A model generated the notes under the pieces. The model was not told the DNA's origin and did not search any database. It worked only from the letters and a program-made list of their open reading frames with translations. Below, piece by piece: positions 37,701 to 52,700 of a stretch of 64,000 bases of DNA (positions are counted from its first letter, which is position 1; each line of letters begins with the position of its first letter). Origin of the DNA: Anadara kagoshimensis (lineage: Eukaryota > Mollusca > Bivalvia > Arcoida > Arcidae); NCBI GenBank assembly GCA_021292105.1, contig CM037861.1, positions 31,543,674 through 31,607,673 of the forward strand, read 5' to 3'. Made by a program: the position numbers and the translations under genes.

Positions 37701-40700
37701 GGACTGGTCATTTTTCACCAACCTCAAATATACCTCAATAGAAAATTTAAAATTATTGCACAAGGGCTGGTTGAAAATTTGGACTTATTTTCAAAACTGC
37801 ATTAAAATAGGCGATGTTATCCCGGTACTCAAGCTGTCCTCCATCATCCCAAATCTGACTGCTCCAATACAAGTGTGAGAATCTAGACTTGGTATAAAAC
37901 ACCATTACTTCACTCTATTCATACAGATGATATATGACAGTCGAACCTGCCTTAAAGACCACCTCTATATAAGGGCCACCTGCTTTTAAAGGCCAGTAAA
38001 ATGTTGAACCTGATCACTTTTTATTAATGTTATGTGAACCTGTATGTAAGGGCCACCTGTCCTTAAAGACCACTTTTACTGGTTCCCTTTGGTGGCCGTT
38101 ATAGACGATTTTGACTGTAGGGGTTTTATATTCCAGGCATTTTATTATTATACTATTGTTTCTTTCTTGGGGAAACTCTTAACTCGGGTTTTATTGGATT
38201 ATCTTACCATTTATTATAATAATGTGTAAAATGAAGATGGCTATTAAAACACAGAGTATCAATCTTCCTGTCCCTAGTCTAAACTTAATTTTACTTATTA
38301 CTTTTACAACCTGAGTTATTGCCTTCCATCTGGAAGTTTTGATGGATATTTTGTTTGCTTTAGACGTCGACGATGACTTATGAGTGTTCAGATAGATCAT
38401 TGTTCTTCTTCGTTTTATTTTTGGAAGTTACCATCTAAAAAAATATTTGTAATAATGAAAAAATAAGCTTCTGTTTTTGCCGGTAAGGAAAATGAGTGCA
38501 TTTGCACTTTTGATGGGTCTAGTTTGCTTAGATGAGTCGAGTGGGGCACTTGTTTTTATGCCACAGCCTACATTTTTTTCAATTATATCAAGGCGGTCAG
38601 ATTTTGAATGTTGAGGAAACCAAAGTACCAAAAAGAAAATCATCATTCTTGAGGAAGAAAAATAAGTAAAAATTATTATTAAAAAACAGTATGTTAAGTA
38701 ACACAACAAAACAGCCATTACCCAGTTTCAATCTTAAAATTGCATAGTTTTCGCTAGAATAAAAATATAACATTTATCATTGTATCAAACATTCCATTAA
38801 CCGAGATACTACACCAAAATAAATCAGAGAAAATTTACCGACATTAAAAAAATAAAGCAGAAGATAATTTAGGAACAGCATCAAGGACTATTGAATTTTC
38901 ATTATCTGTACACATATAAAAACGTCCAGGCGGTATTTTTTGAGATGGAAAGTATTTGGTTTTGTCAATTATTGCATAAAATTGTGCTGATTGTTTGATG
39001 ATGATGATTTAGAAGAAAGCTATGATAACTATCATACAGAGCAGTTGGAATGTTGGCACGTTCCCAGGTTCTCTTATCTCTGATATACAAATAATATGTA
39101 TACTTATACCTGTACTCCCCGCTCTGGCTGGCTGTAGACACCCACACACCGAGCAAGCCACACTTTTAATTACCTCTGTAATTATCAGTATCAATAAACA
39201 AAATTCAGTCAGCATTGTTGTTCTCCATAATTCATGTAATGTGTCTATGATTCCCTGGAGAATACAAAAAAAAAAAAAAAAAACGACAGAAAAACAAAAT
39301 GTCTTACTCATTATGCTGAAAAAATTCATATATATAAAAAATTTAACTGATTCAGTTGTTGATAAATTTACCAACTGTAGAATAAAACAAGTAAACAGGT
39401 TTTTATTGAATAAGTGCTTATAAAAACTTGTTCTTCTCTTTATCTCTTGTTAAAAAACCTTGTTGAACCAGGAACTTATAATTGGATAATATTATATCAG
39501 TGATAACAAACCATCTAAAGTATATGTGCATCTGTTCTCTTCTTCCATTGGTCTGTTATTATCTTGTTTTCGACTGGTCAAACCATCCATCAAAAGTACA
39601 AGTATTCTTTTTTCCCATTGATCTTTTATTATCTTATCCTCCATTGGTCGAATCATCCATTTTAAGTATAAGTGCATGTATTCTCTTCTTCCATTGGTCT
39701 TTTATTATCTTATGTTCCATTGGTCAAAGTGCATGTATTCTCTTCTTCTATTGGCCAATTATTGTCTTATCTTCCTTTGATCTGTCAGTTTGTTTTTGAT
39801 GTCTCATTGGTTAGTTTGTGTCCATATGTCTTGCTATTGGTCAGTAAGTTTGACTGTCTGCTGTGGACATTTACCAGTATTAAAGTACAAATATGAAAGA
39901 TTGGCCAACAAGGTGTGCCCCAGCAGACTGAGCAAATATGATGAACTACCATTAAAAAACATTTTTACTGTTTGAGTATTTTTGCTGTGTAAAAGAGTGA
40001 AGTGTTTTACACCTCTAGTCAAGGTTCATTCACTTACATTGACACAGTCAGATATGGAATGGTGGAGGAGACTGGAGTGCCCAGAGAAAACTGCCGGCTT
40101 CATCATCAAGTGAACTGAAAACTTTTTTGTGCCTACGATCTGACCCAGTGAGAATCAAACCTAGGTGTTGAGAGGGGTTGTGATCCATAATGCATGCCTT
40201 AGACCATTCAGCCACTGAAGGCCCCCTGTATAAAAAAGGGTAGTATAGTCATCACTTTTGTTTTCCTCTTAACCAAACTGTACTTTCCTTTTGAGATTGG
40301 CATTTTGAAATCTAAACGATTATCATTAACCTTTTCATAAAGACCACCTACTTAAAACTTGTTTGATTCCGTCAGTATATACAGAATATCTTGGCATTCT
40401 TTTATCATATTTTTGCATTAAGCTGACATCCCCAAAAAATGTTCAGTTAATGATTGATGTAAACAACCTTTTAAACATCGCCTGTGATTTATGTTGTTTA
40501 TATAAACAGACAGCATATGTAGAACACGGCTACCCTGATATTACCACACGTTATGTACTTTAAACACAACACGGTGTACTTTAATTGCAGTAAATGCATC
40601 ATTGTTTGTCAGTTACTATTGTAATCTCGTAAACAAGGCTTTTATACTTATTACCATTGCTTATTTTATCTACATGCCTTTATTCTTTTCTTGTTTTCTT

Positions 40701-43700
40701 TTACGAGAGTAATAAATTTTACTTAAAACTTATCTTATCAACTGAATTAATCTTTTGACTTTTTTGTTTGTTTTTCGGTGTTTAGAACGCAATATAAAAT
40801 GTTGCTGTAGGTTTGTTTTTTGGTGTTTAAAACTAATATAAACTATTCTGTAAATTTTGTATTGACTTCTTTTTCTGACTAGTTTATTGTTCTGATATGC
40901 TTAGTATGGCCTTGAATTTTGTAAAAGTGTCCTTGAAAAGTTATTCAATTTTGATTACCGTACCTCTTGCTGTATGAACTCTCTTATACATCACAGTGCT
41001 TCTCACTCGCTGCCAAGGTTTGCATCCAACACAGGTTGATCCTAGTGTGATAAAGTTTGTCAAATTCACTTGACAAAAGTAGATTTTTTTTCCTCTGGGT
41101 ACTCCAGTTTCCTCCACCATCCCAGAATTTTGACTTGGGAATAAAACTTAATAACTCTACTTTGCTCTTTTGGATTTCATAATTCAGACATCTTGAAAAT
41201 TTTAAATCAATAAATTAACAAATAAGTAAGCTTGACATTTATCCAATTTTGTAACGGACCATTTCATTTTTGATGAGTGCATTTTAGATTTGCTAATTGA
41301 GGTACCCTGAAATTTTTAAGTCACAAATAGAAGCAAGCATAATATTTATTCCAGGTTTGTTATATTTCAACAGACCATTGCATTTTGATAAGTACATTTT
41401 GAACTTGCACCGTCTGTATCTGTTATAATCAGATATAATCAGTATTGGTATATACTGATGGATATTCTTCATTATCCCGGACATCCTACCTTAATCTAGA
41501 CTTACACTTTAATTAATCTTCATATAGCACTCAAAGACCTTAGCGCCTTGGTTTACACTTGATTTGAAGAAGTTTTATACAAGTTCATCTGACATGATAT
41601 CTGACATTGACGGAAGACACCTTTAGTTGTTTTACTGTGTAAAATTTATTTAAATACTAAGTAAAGATATGATCACCAACAACAGCTCATACAGTAGTAG
41701 GTTACCATATTTAATCACATATCGGTTAATTGCATAATTTGGATTTATTTTATAAATTAGGTTAATACATTTTGATAAATGTCTTTTCTTAAAGAGTTAT
41801 TAAAAAGGAAAAAAAGGGGGTACGATGATTTGCAATATATTTTGAAACTATGAATATAAATTTTTGGCATCTGGGCTGTAGTTTTACGATCAGTCCTGAA
41901 CTAGGTTTTCTTTAACTTATATTTGGCAACTTTTGGGAATCATTTATGGTACTTCAAATAAAAACTGTCAATAAAATTAGAACATTGGTGTAGTGAACAT
42001 TTGAGTGATCTTCAAAACGACACCTTAAATTTCTAAATATCTTGAAATCTAACAAAAGTATTCAGATTTAAGTAAAGGAAAACCTTAGTTAAGAAAGTTT
42101 TGTGAAACTGAGGCCAAAAATATATCGGAGCGTATAGAAAGAGAAAGAAAGATAAAGAGTGATCAGAAGTTTGTTCAACCTTAGACTGATCATCAAAATG
42201 ACACCTTAAATGATAAATACATCTTGAAAGTGAACAAAATTATTCAGATTTCTGATTTACTAGATTAGATTTAAGTTTTAAAGAAGTTGCTGTGAAACTG
42301 GGGGCCAGAAATAGAGAGAGAGTGTCCGTCATATTGTCCGAGATTAGACTGATGACACCTTAACTGACACCTTGAAAGTGAACAATATTATTCAGGAATT
42401 TACTAGATTTAAGTTGTAAATTGGTCAATTGTTTTGAAACTGGGGCCAGAATTATATCAGAGAGAGAGAGAGAAAAGGAGACAGTAGCCATCTTATTGTT
42501 CGAAAGAAATACCGGTATATCAGGGAGAGAGTGGCCATCATACTGTAAAAGATCTACATGTTAGATAATGATAACTAGTGATGTACTGTGCCATCACATC
42601 AGTATATACTCAGTACTGTATGGTGTTATAAGACAGCGGTACATCACTACATTTTTCTGTTGCATATTTATGTCAGGTGTAGTTAGTACAAGCTATGTGG
42701 TGCTGAAATAAAGATTTTGGCTGACTATGCAGATATTCTTATTCATTTATACCTGTCATCGTAAGATTTTTCCCCTTGCCTGTGGAAAATTTTGTGTTTA
42801 GGACACTCTGATACTTTGCTTGCCTGTATGATTTGCAGAAAAGCAGGACCCAATCAATTCCATGTGGTATAATTAATGTTAATTATTAATTAATTATGCC
42901 CACATGAAGTGGAGCTATATTTAACATTTCCTCTTTTTCTTCTGCCAGCATTTTGTTCTCCACTTTTTTCAAAAATTATTACAGTAAACAGATCTTTAAG
43001 AAACAATCTTTTGGTGGAGTGGATGTGCCAAGATTAAAGTATCTTTTTAACCAGTGGTATGTTTCTGTAATTTCCATATTTAAACCATAAACAAATAATT
43101 ATTTTAGTTTATCCTAATTCAAGGTTACTGCGTCAGTCCATAATCGAATAACTATTTTAGGGTATCCTAATTTAAGATTACTGCCTCAGTATTTTGTAAA
43201 TAACCCATAAATAAGTCACTATTTTAGTTAGCCCTATTTTAAAGTTACTGCTTCGGTATTTGGTATGTAAACCATAAACAAATAACTATTTTAGTTTATC
43301 CTAATTCAAGATTACTGCCTCAGTATTTGGTATATCTATTCCAGAAACAGAGAATTATTTTAGTTTATCCTAATTCAAGATTACTGCCTCAGTATTTGGT
43401 ATATCTATTCCAGAAACAGAGAATTATTCTAGTTAATTTTAATTCAGATTACTGCCTCTCATATTTGGTATATAAACCATTAACAAATAACTATTATAGT
43501 TTACCCTAATTCAGGGTTACTGTATAAATCATAAACAAATAATTATTTTAATTTACCCTAATTCAAGGCTACTGCCTCAGTATTTGGTAGATTTATCTTA
43601 TCTTTACCAAATAGATGCATCCAAGGAACACTTGCCTTATTTATTAAATAGTTAAATATCAACCCATGCACTTAATATGTAGAAATTATCCATAAGCCCA

Positions 43701-46700
43701 GATCTGTTTAATGTCCAATCAGATGCCAGTCGACCCTTTACTGCAAGACCCCGGGATTAAACACAAACAGACCTATATTCTGCCTGTTAAACATAATTTA
43801 CCCTTCAATTAGCCATTATGTGGTTGGTTTAATCCTGCACGGATCTGTGCAATCTCCAAATCTTCTTTTTACTTAATAAACGCTTGTTTTTATGTGAAAT
43901 AACTGAAATGTTAAAAGTTTAATCCAGGTCATTATAACATGCACTGTTATAATACAAAAACTGAAAAATGTAAAAAAAACAACTAAAAAAGAAAAATTAT
44001 GAAAGCAAGATTATTTTAAACAGAAGATTTACATACTGCTCTATTTTTTTATCTGGGTATTTATTTTTTTTTTTTTTTTCAGATGTTGGTTTTAGATACT
44101 TTTTATCATTTTCTCTGTTATTAATAGAAAAATTTGTATGATTTATAATAAATGCACAACCCATTACTATATGACAATATTTGGGGTAATTTGGCATCTC
44201 AGTTGAGGCTAATGTAAGTTATAATAATTTTGTATTTTGTATTTGTTTATTATAGACTGGGGATTTGTTACGACATAAAATCCAGCATCGCCCTGACAGA
44301 CAATTACTGGTACAACAACACATTCTTGAAGGTAAATAAAATACCCCAAAATATCTCCCATTTTCTTTTTATGGTTTTATACATCCAATTTGAAAAATCT
44401 GGAAAAAATGTTAATTACCGGTATATATAATACACATCTGTCTCTATTGTCTCAAAATACAGTTTAATCGTTCCTCATATATACACATGTACCTGGTACT
44501 CATTTTATATATAAAAACTTGCCATACTTGCTTGTATGTCTGGCCAGTAGTTTCTACCACTTCACCTCTTCATCCCAATATTTTCAGCATTGCTGCTAAA
44601 TTTGTTTAGTCCATATATTAGATTTTTCAGTTTCGGCATAATGAAATAATACTTAAATTGTCTGTAAAATCCCCACCATGCATATACAATAAATGTCTAG
44701 TTCCACCTCCCCAACTGCCACCCCCACCCTGTGTCAAAGCCCCAAAAACACACCAATGCCTTTTTCCTTGAAACAAAGTCAGTTTTTATTCTTAAAGGTG
44801 TCATTAATCCCCTCGCCAATCTTGCCTGTTTAGAGGAAAGTTTTTGAAAAAAAAAACCTCAGAGAAGTCGTAGAACGAACACTGAATAACCCATGCACTT
44901 GCAATCAATAATCCAGTATGTTAGTTATCAGAAAATTTTATGTCATAGTTGTTCATTTTTGTTAATTTTACCAGAATTGATCATAGTTTTTAACACTTGG
45001 ATGGGTATAAGTGCAAAATTTTGGATCAGATTAAGGAATTTATTTGAGGATATAGTATTAGTTGTTTGTTTAAATAGAATTTTCAAAAAATGGCCTAAAC
45101 GATAACATTGAGAACATATGTGAAGGTACTAACAAAAAAAAGGGGGTGGGGTTGGTGTGTGGGATAAGAAGAGTGTTATAAATATACACTAGTAAAACCT
45201 TGTTTGAATGCCCTTAATAACATTGCATGTTACCTGGTTTATAGTGCCACAAGTACCAATATCCATTTCTCCAATGCTTTTCTTCATGAGCCTCCCTTAA
45301 CTTATAGACTCACCCAAAATTTGACAGAACAAATGATGGTGATGAATCAAGGTTTAACTATGTATTTTTTACACAAATTCAAATGTGGTACCTGTTGATC
45401 ATAAGAACGCAAGGATAAAAACAATGAAAAGTTTAATTTTGAAACTAATAAATAAAAAAATAAATGCATGTAGTCATTCATATTTTAATTTTCATCAAGC
45501 CTTTTGTAATTAATTCACACAGTAGTTAGAATTTTAAAAAAATTATAACCAATGTTTTACATGGTAAATTTTTTAATCAGGTGTTATTATTTTAAATGTC
45601 ATGTTTTTACTAACATTTAACATAGCTGGCTAGTAGTCATCACAGTTACAGATATTAGTTTCATTCAACCAGAATGAAGTCCACCATTGTTCCATGTGAT
45701 CACTACCTATGAACGTTTGTGCTGAACATTTTGGAAAATGTTAACGCAATCTTCCAAAAATCATCAACTATTCTGATTCCGTTGCCAATGTAAATGGTTG
45801 CTTCACACAAACTTTAAGTGGTATCACATGGTTTGGTGGCGAACCACATTGATTAAAATTTGTCTTCTAATATTTTAATGAGTGTTAAATATTTCTAGAA
45901 TGGTGGATCAAAAATCTAAATGTTTATTTTGTACCATGTTTCTTTCAAAATTTTGGGATTTATGGGGGAAAAGAGATGTTTTTCGATATATATCAGTAAA
46001 AAGATACTTTGAAAAAGTTAAATATTTCTAGAATGGTGGGGAAAAAATCAAAATGTTAATTTTGTACCATATTTTTTTCAAAATTTTGGAATTTACAAAA
46101 AAAAAAAGATGTTTTCTGATATATATATCATTAAAGGATACTTTGAAAAAAGTTGCAGTTGTTTACATATATACCTGTACATTCATTATACTGTATGAGA
46201 AAAAACATTTGCGTGGGAAAAATATTCACAATTTTCGCGGTGACTCTTGTATGGCGAATATATGTTCTGAGTGAAAATTTCTTGTTTCTTTTAGTACACT
46301 TTCCCTACAGCCGAAACCGTGAAAATTTCTTTCCGCGAAGATCAAAACCACAAAAGTTTGCTATCACTAATGTTTCTTCTAATACAGTACATGGTATAAT
46401 ATTCTACATCTTTATGGAATATATATATAAATTTTTCTTGCTTTTATTTATCTTGAACTACATAAAGTAACTGCAGTTTTGTGATAATCTGAATTTTATA
46501 TAACATGATAAGATATATATTATTCATCTTGAATGATTGTGTAATTTGAGAGACAAATTGCATGTGATTTTGTATTTGTGTGCCTTTCAGATACAAAAAT
46601 TGATCCTTCTCTGCATGAAAGACAAAGACTGTTGAAGCGTGCACGCCTTGCAGATGATTTAAATGATAAACTATCTCATAGGCCAGGTCCTCTGGAACTT

Positions 46701-49700
46701 GTGCAGGGAAATATCCTAAAATCTGATGACAAACTCCGAGAAGCGCTACAAGGTAGCTTTCTTTTATTTAATCATTTCTGTAAATTACCGTACACTTGTC
46801 ATGTCCTGTCATCCCAGCAGAAAATCTTAAGCTAGAAAATTCAGAAAATTGCTACTGGATATTTAGTGAATAGTTCTGTTTTCAGTCTTTTTTATCAGGA
46901 TCAAATTCAACGGAATACTGTATATGTATTAATTTTAGCTTTTTATAATTTTAATTTTTAAAAATTTTAGCGAAAATTATAATTTTGGTAAATCCATGTG
47001 CAAGTATCATCGTTTGCACTAAAAATATCTAAAATCATATTTAATTTGACAATAGATTTAAAATAACGGTACTGTGTCAATGCCAAAGTCACTTAAATTA
47101 GTACACTGCTAAAATTAACTTGTTTACAGTATTATTTACTTGGGGGCAAAAAAGGTTTTAATTTACTTTTCTGAGAAACTGACATTTGGTTCAATGTTAA
47201 TTTGTTTTTTCTCAACCTTTTTGAAACTATTTTTGAAAAAAGTTCTGATGTATGAAACTGTAAATTTTTGAAACAATCACTTAATTAGTTTTGCTGATAA
47301 TTTATTGATTGACAAGGTCACATTTCTAAGTAAAAAAAAAAAAAAAAACCCACAAAATTTTCAAGTTTTCATTTCATTAACTGTTAGTTATTAACTTTTG
47401 TTCACAGTCACGGTGACCTTGAGTAGTCCTCCAGCAGCATATATAGGTAAAAAAGAAAAAAGTTACCCTTTGTAAAGAAAGAAAAACGAATCATAAAAAA
47501 TAATATTGCATATCTTTATAAAAGATATCAAATTAAACTTGATGATTTAGTATAATCAAGCTTATAATCTCACAAAATTCTGTCTTTTTCCAAAAATTCC
47601 CCGCATGAAAACTTGGCTTCACATAGAGGCTGTTATTATTTCTGTCATTGTGTTATCAGCTATTTTTTCCATCATCACTTCATGATTTTCTGTTTTTCAT
47701 GTCAGACATATTTTTGGGTTCTTTATATAAAACTCTCCTCTTACTTACAATACAGTCAAACTTGTCTATAAAGGCCACCCAAGGGAACCAATAAAAGTGG
47801 CCTATATGGGCAGGTGACCTTTATATACAGGTTCAAATAATATGAATAAAGAAAAAATTTATACAATTATATAAGCAGGAGATCTTTATATAGAGGTGGC
47901 CTTTCTGGCAGGTTGGACTGTACTTACAATACACATATGTTCAGAGGATTTTATTTGGACAGCTTATTAAAAGGCATATTATTCAATACCTCAGCTCTGG
48001 TTTTATTTCCAAATTGGCTAAAGAATCGTTTTTAGATTTTTTTGGAAAGTGTGGATTGATTTTTGAGAATTTTGCATGTATTGTTAACTTTTAGTTTTAT
48101 GCAGGCCATGTTTATCAATATGGTGTCATTGGACTTTTTGAAAGTGAAAGTAGACCAGAATGGAATAGCTCAAGAAAGATAACTCAATGAGAGTGTTGTA
48201 TTAAATGCCTGATTTTTAGCACCATATGTTATTAGATAATCAAATTCTATCAACATGATCAATTTCATTTGGTGGAATAAGAAAAATCATTGGTTTCAAT
48301 TTTGATTGAAAAACATGACATATTGCCATGCCCAATGATGTAACCACTTTGTTTTATTGGTGGTTGTCATGGACTATAAATTCATGATGCACATCTGCAT
48401 AATTAGAACACCATTTTGATAAATACTTAGACTGCATTTAACTCAAGGTTACAACTGAGAAATTTGTTGGGTAAAGTAAACATGTTACATAATCCTATTG
48501 ACAAGTAAACAAAATATTACTTGAATTACTTTCCCAATTATTTTCATCAGAATTACTTTTCCTTCTTCCTATATGTTCATTAATAAAGAAAACAAAATTC
48601 AAAATCCCACCTTTTCCATCCATAGGGGAAAAAGTGAAGATAAAGCCAATTTGCTGTTGTTACCCATTTTATCCCAAATTCTATATTTGTATTATCTGCT
48701 ATTTAATGTAATATTTTCGAGTTGTTCATTACTCAGAATTTAAAATTTTTCACCATTGTAAAACTTAAAAATTTTTCACCATTGTAAAACATAAACATGG
48801 ATTTTTTTGGCAATTTCTAAAATGTTAATTTCATTGAAATAGTGTTTACCCATGCTTGCAAGAATTCAAGATATATGTATGTCAATGTGAATTTTTTATT
48901 TTTACAACATACTATTGGATTTTAAATAACAAAAGGCAAATTTTTTTGTTTAATTGTTTATTTACAGATGGCAGTATTAGTTTCAGCAGAATTGAACAAG
49001 ATGGACAGCTGGGTAATATTGACGAGGACAGTACCAGTGAAGGAGTTCCCTCCCCTTCTCAGGGTGAAGACTCCTGTATGTCTGACATTGGAAGTCCTCC
49101 AGTGGCACCTCCAGCACCACCATTGCCAGACTTGATAACGACAACTGTGCAAACAAAACGAACAGTGCCTCTTAATACTCTAACGTCATCTGCTTTGACA
49201 AAGTTGTCACCAATCACCACACAATCATTTTCTGTGACAAATGTCGGACCAATAACATCATTAGGTAGTTCCTTATCATCCAAAAATGGAAACTATAGTG
49301 GAAATGGCATAACAAAACAAGGCAGAAAAAGCCAAAGCCAAAGACACAACCAAAATCAAAAGTGATCAAATTTCATGAGTACAAAGGTCCGCCGAATTCA
49401 TCCCGTACTTCTAATAATGGGAATAATAATAGTGTGGCCGTTAGTGCTTCAACAAGTGAAACTCCATATCATGTATTATTACAACAACAACAGTTATTCT
49501 TACAGTGGCAACTTGAATTTCAACAGAAAAATCTGAACAATCTTCCATTGTTATTACCTGCTCAAAAACTGGAAGGACAGACTGGCGCTGCTGTGGCAGG
49601 GGCGGTATCCCTCAAAGTTTATCGTCGGGTAATGTGGTTATGACATCTCCTGTTACGACTTCACCAACAACAGTAACAGTTCAGACTGATATGTCAAATA

Positions 49701-52700
49701 CACAAATGTCGCCTCAAATACAAACACAAGTGATTCCTCAAATACAGAACACAGTTACGCCACAGGTTCAAACTCATCATATCCAACAACCTCAATCAGT
49801 GGTAAACATGCCACAGCAACAACCATCAACATCTGTGGTTCAACCGACTACTATAATTCATCAGCTGCCTCACACGCAGCAAGGACAACCACAGGTACAT
49901 GTGCAACAACAGATTTTGACTCAACAGACATTACCAACTGGGCAAAATAAGCCAACAGTTACTGCACAAACTAGGATAATTAATCACCCAACACAGTTCA
50001 AAATAAAACTATACCAAATACTGTTAAAAATTCTGTGGTTGGGACAGTGCAAAAACCACTTTCAAATCTGGAAGAAATGAAGGTGGCAGACTTAAAAGCT
50101 GAACTTAAGAAAAGAAACCTACCCGTGTCGGGATCTAAACCACAGCTTATAGAAAGATTAAAACCGTATTCAGATATAATAATCAGTGCATCAACAGGAA
50201 TGACTAGTAATAAAAATAGTAGTGAGGCTTTAAATACTCTTACAAGATTACCGGTGCAAGCTGTCGTGAATGTTAAACAGCAGTCGGTTCTATCAAGTGA
50301 AGAGTTGGCCAAGGCACAGTCCCCGCCTCCAGCTTCACCGGGCAGTATAGAACATTTTTTGTCTAATCCTTTGTCACCAGAGACAATGGAAATCACCTCA
50401 CCAACAATTAATGTCAACATACCTAATCAAATAAAAAATCAGGCGGCACTAACGGCTAAATCAATGGCTTCAATGACAATAGACTCACAGCCACCGTCTG
50501 TGGCTTCTTTAGCTCCGTTGGACAGTGCTATGGATGTGGATACTCTGGATTTATGTAGCGGTTTTTCACCGCCTTCCAGTTCACAACCATCACCGACAAC
50601 TATAACCTTTATGACATCTACACATTCGCCACCACAACAAATACATTTTGTACAATCACCACCAGCAAAAACACAAACACCAGAACCACAGACTATACAG
50701 GAGCCACAACAGATTCAATTTGTGCAATCTCCTCCCACACTTCTGAACAATAACGACATGACCACTCAGATACAGTTTGTACATTCACCACCCATGTCTC
50801 AGACGACGGAGGATCAGTTAACACACGAGCAACTACTACAACAACAGCAACACAAGATTCAGGAACTGCAGAAACAACTAGAGGAATCACAACTAAGACT
50901 GAAGCTGCAACAAATGCAGCATCATCAGTTACAACAGCAACAACAACAACTTCAACAGCTGAAACAACAAACTCAGCTGTTACAACAACCAACCTCCCGT
51001 TAGCATGAACGTATCAAGTGATGACAAAGTGCAAACTGTTATACCACAAAATGTGACAAGTATAAGTGGTGCAAAAATAGTACATTTACCAGCACAGACT
51101 GTCAAAACTGTTATAGGCAGTGGTGCACAGTTGGTTACCACGGGAGCACCGATAACTTCTTCTGGTGTACCAACTGTTTTTGTTACAGCAAACTCGGACA
51201 ACAACAAGAAAGTTACAACAAAACCAAATTTAAGTGAATTCTTTAAGAATCAGACACTTCATCAGAGTATAAATATAGTGAAACCTGCTACCACAACACA
51301 AGTTGGTTTTCAACAACCGTTCATTGTGGATGCATCAGGAACAAAAACAGTTACCTTAACAGCTCCCATTAACGGAATTTCCCAGACGAGGTAAATATTA
51401 AAAATGTTGGGTTTTAATTAGTTTAACTTACTGGTAGCTCATTAAGGAAAAATTGTTTTTTAGTTATATTGGTATTTTTCCATTTTTAATTACAGGTACA
51501 TGACACATTTTCAAAATGTATTTTCATATTTTACTGGTAATATTCAATATACACATTGTATACTCCATTATAATATCCCCAAGAAGGGAGAGGGGGGTTA
51601 TAAGGAATCGATATATCTATAATTGATATTGTCTGTGTATGAAGACAAATAACTCAATCATGACATATCGAAAATGGACATTTAGGGGGGAAAAAGGTTT
51701 AAACAAATTAAAGACATTTGAAATTCTTGTTATAGATAGTAACAGTATACACAATGTTTTTGCCTGTTTCTCACAGTTAGTTTGTGTTTCAATCTCTTGT
51801 CCACTTCTTTCAAATTTTACATATTTCATTTAGGTTGGGGTAAGTGTTCTTCAATTCAATGTTTCCTGATAGCCAAAAAGTAACCTGTTTGAGTAATTTT
51901 GTAAATAAATACTTTATTCAAAAGGACTGTACTCTCACAAATTTTAATAGTTTAGTAAAAATCAGTTTGTTATTTTGCTTGGTTTACTTTTAGCTTTTAA
52001 AATTTTAAGATTTTAAAATTATCTTTCATATTACCAGATCCAATGTTTCAGTAGTCTGGTGTAAACATATGTTCCTAACTCATTATAAATTGTCCATTCT
52101 CTGATATGTATTTCTGAATAATTTTGACTATTTTGTATTTAATTTAACGGTATTGTATATTTACTTGCAGAACAACATCTTTACCCTCATCTCCGGTGGA
52201 AGGGAAAAGTATAATAACGAGAACAGCATCAAATCCTTACTTTATTCCATTAAAAGAGCCACCAAAATATGACGAGGCTGTCAGGTCCAAACATCTACAG
52301 CTGGTTAGTAGTGCTATATATCAAAAACATGTCATTAACCCCCGCCTTTGTAGAAAGAGAGGGATATCAAATTCCAGTTTGTGTCCGTCCATCCGTCTGT
52401 CCATTTGAAATTCTTATCTGCTCAAATTCTCCAAAACTATGAAACTTGGTGCAAAGCATCAACATTGATAGGAGATGCACATATTGTTAACCTGAGTTGG
52501 TTTGCAAAGTGCAAATTACAAAAAACAACTTTCTAGCGAGAGATCTTGATTCACCAAATTTAGTTGTTTTCAGTACAGTATGGTTTCTAGAAACAGATTT
52601 ACTTGTGTATTAGGGTCACACATTGTCTGTCAATCTGTAATAGTCTCACTGGCCTACTCCTCCAACATTGTTGAAGATATTTTATTAAACTTAGTATACA

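Noticed and set aside
50693-50992. Minus-strand ORF rich in Val/Ala opposite the SAP-zipper exon
   Set aside because: Shadow of the Gln/Thr/Pro-rich MRTF coding strand; likewise the minus ORFs at 49998-50420 and 54107-54448.
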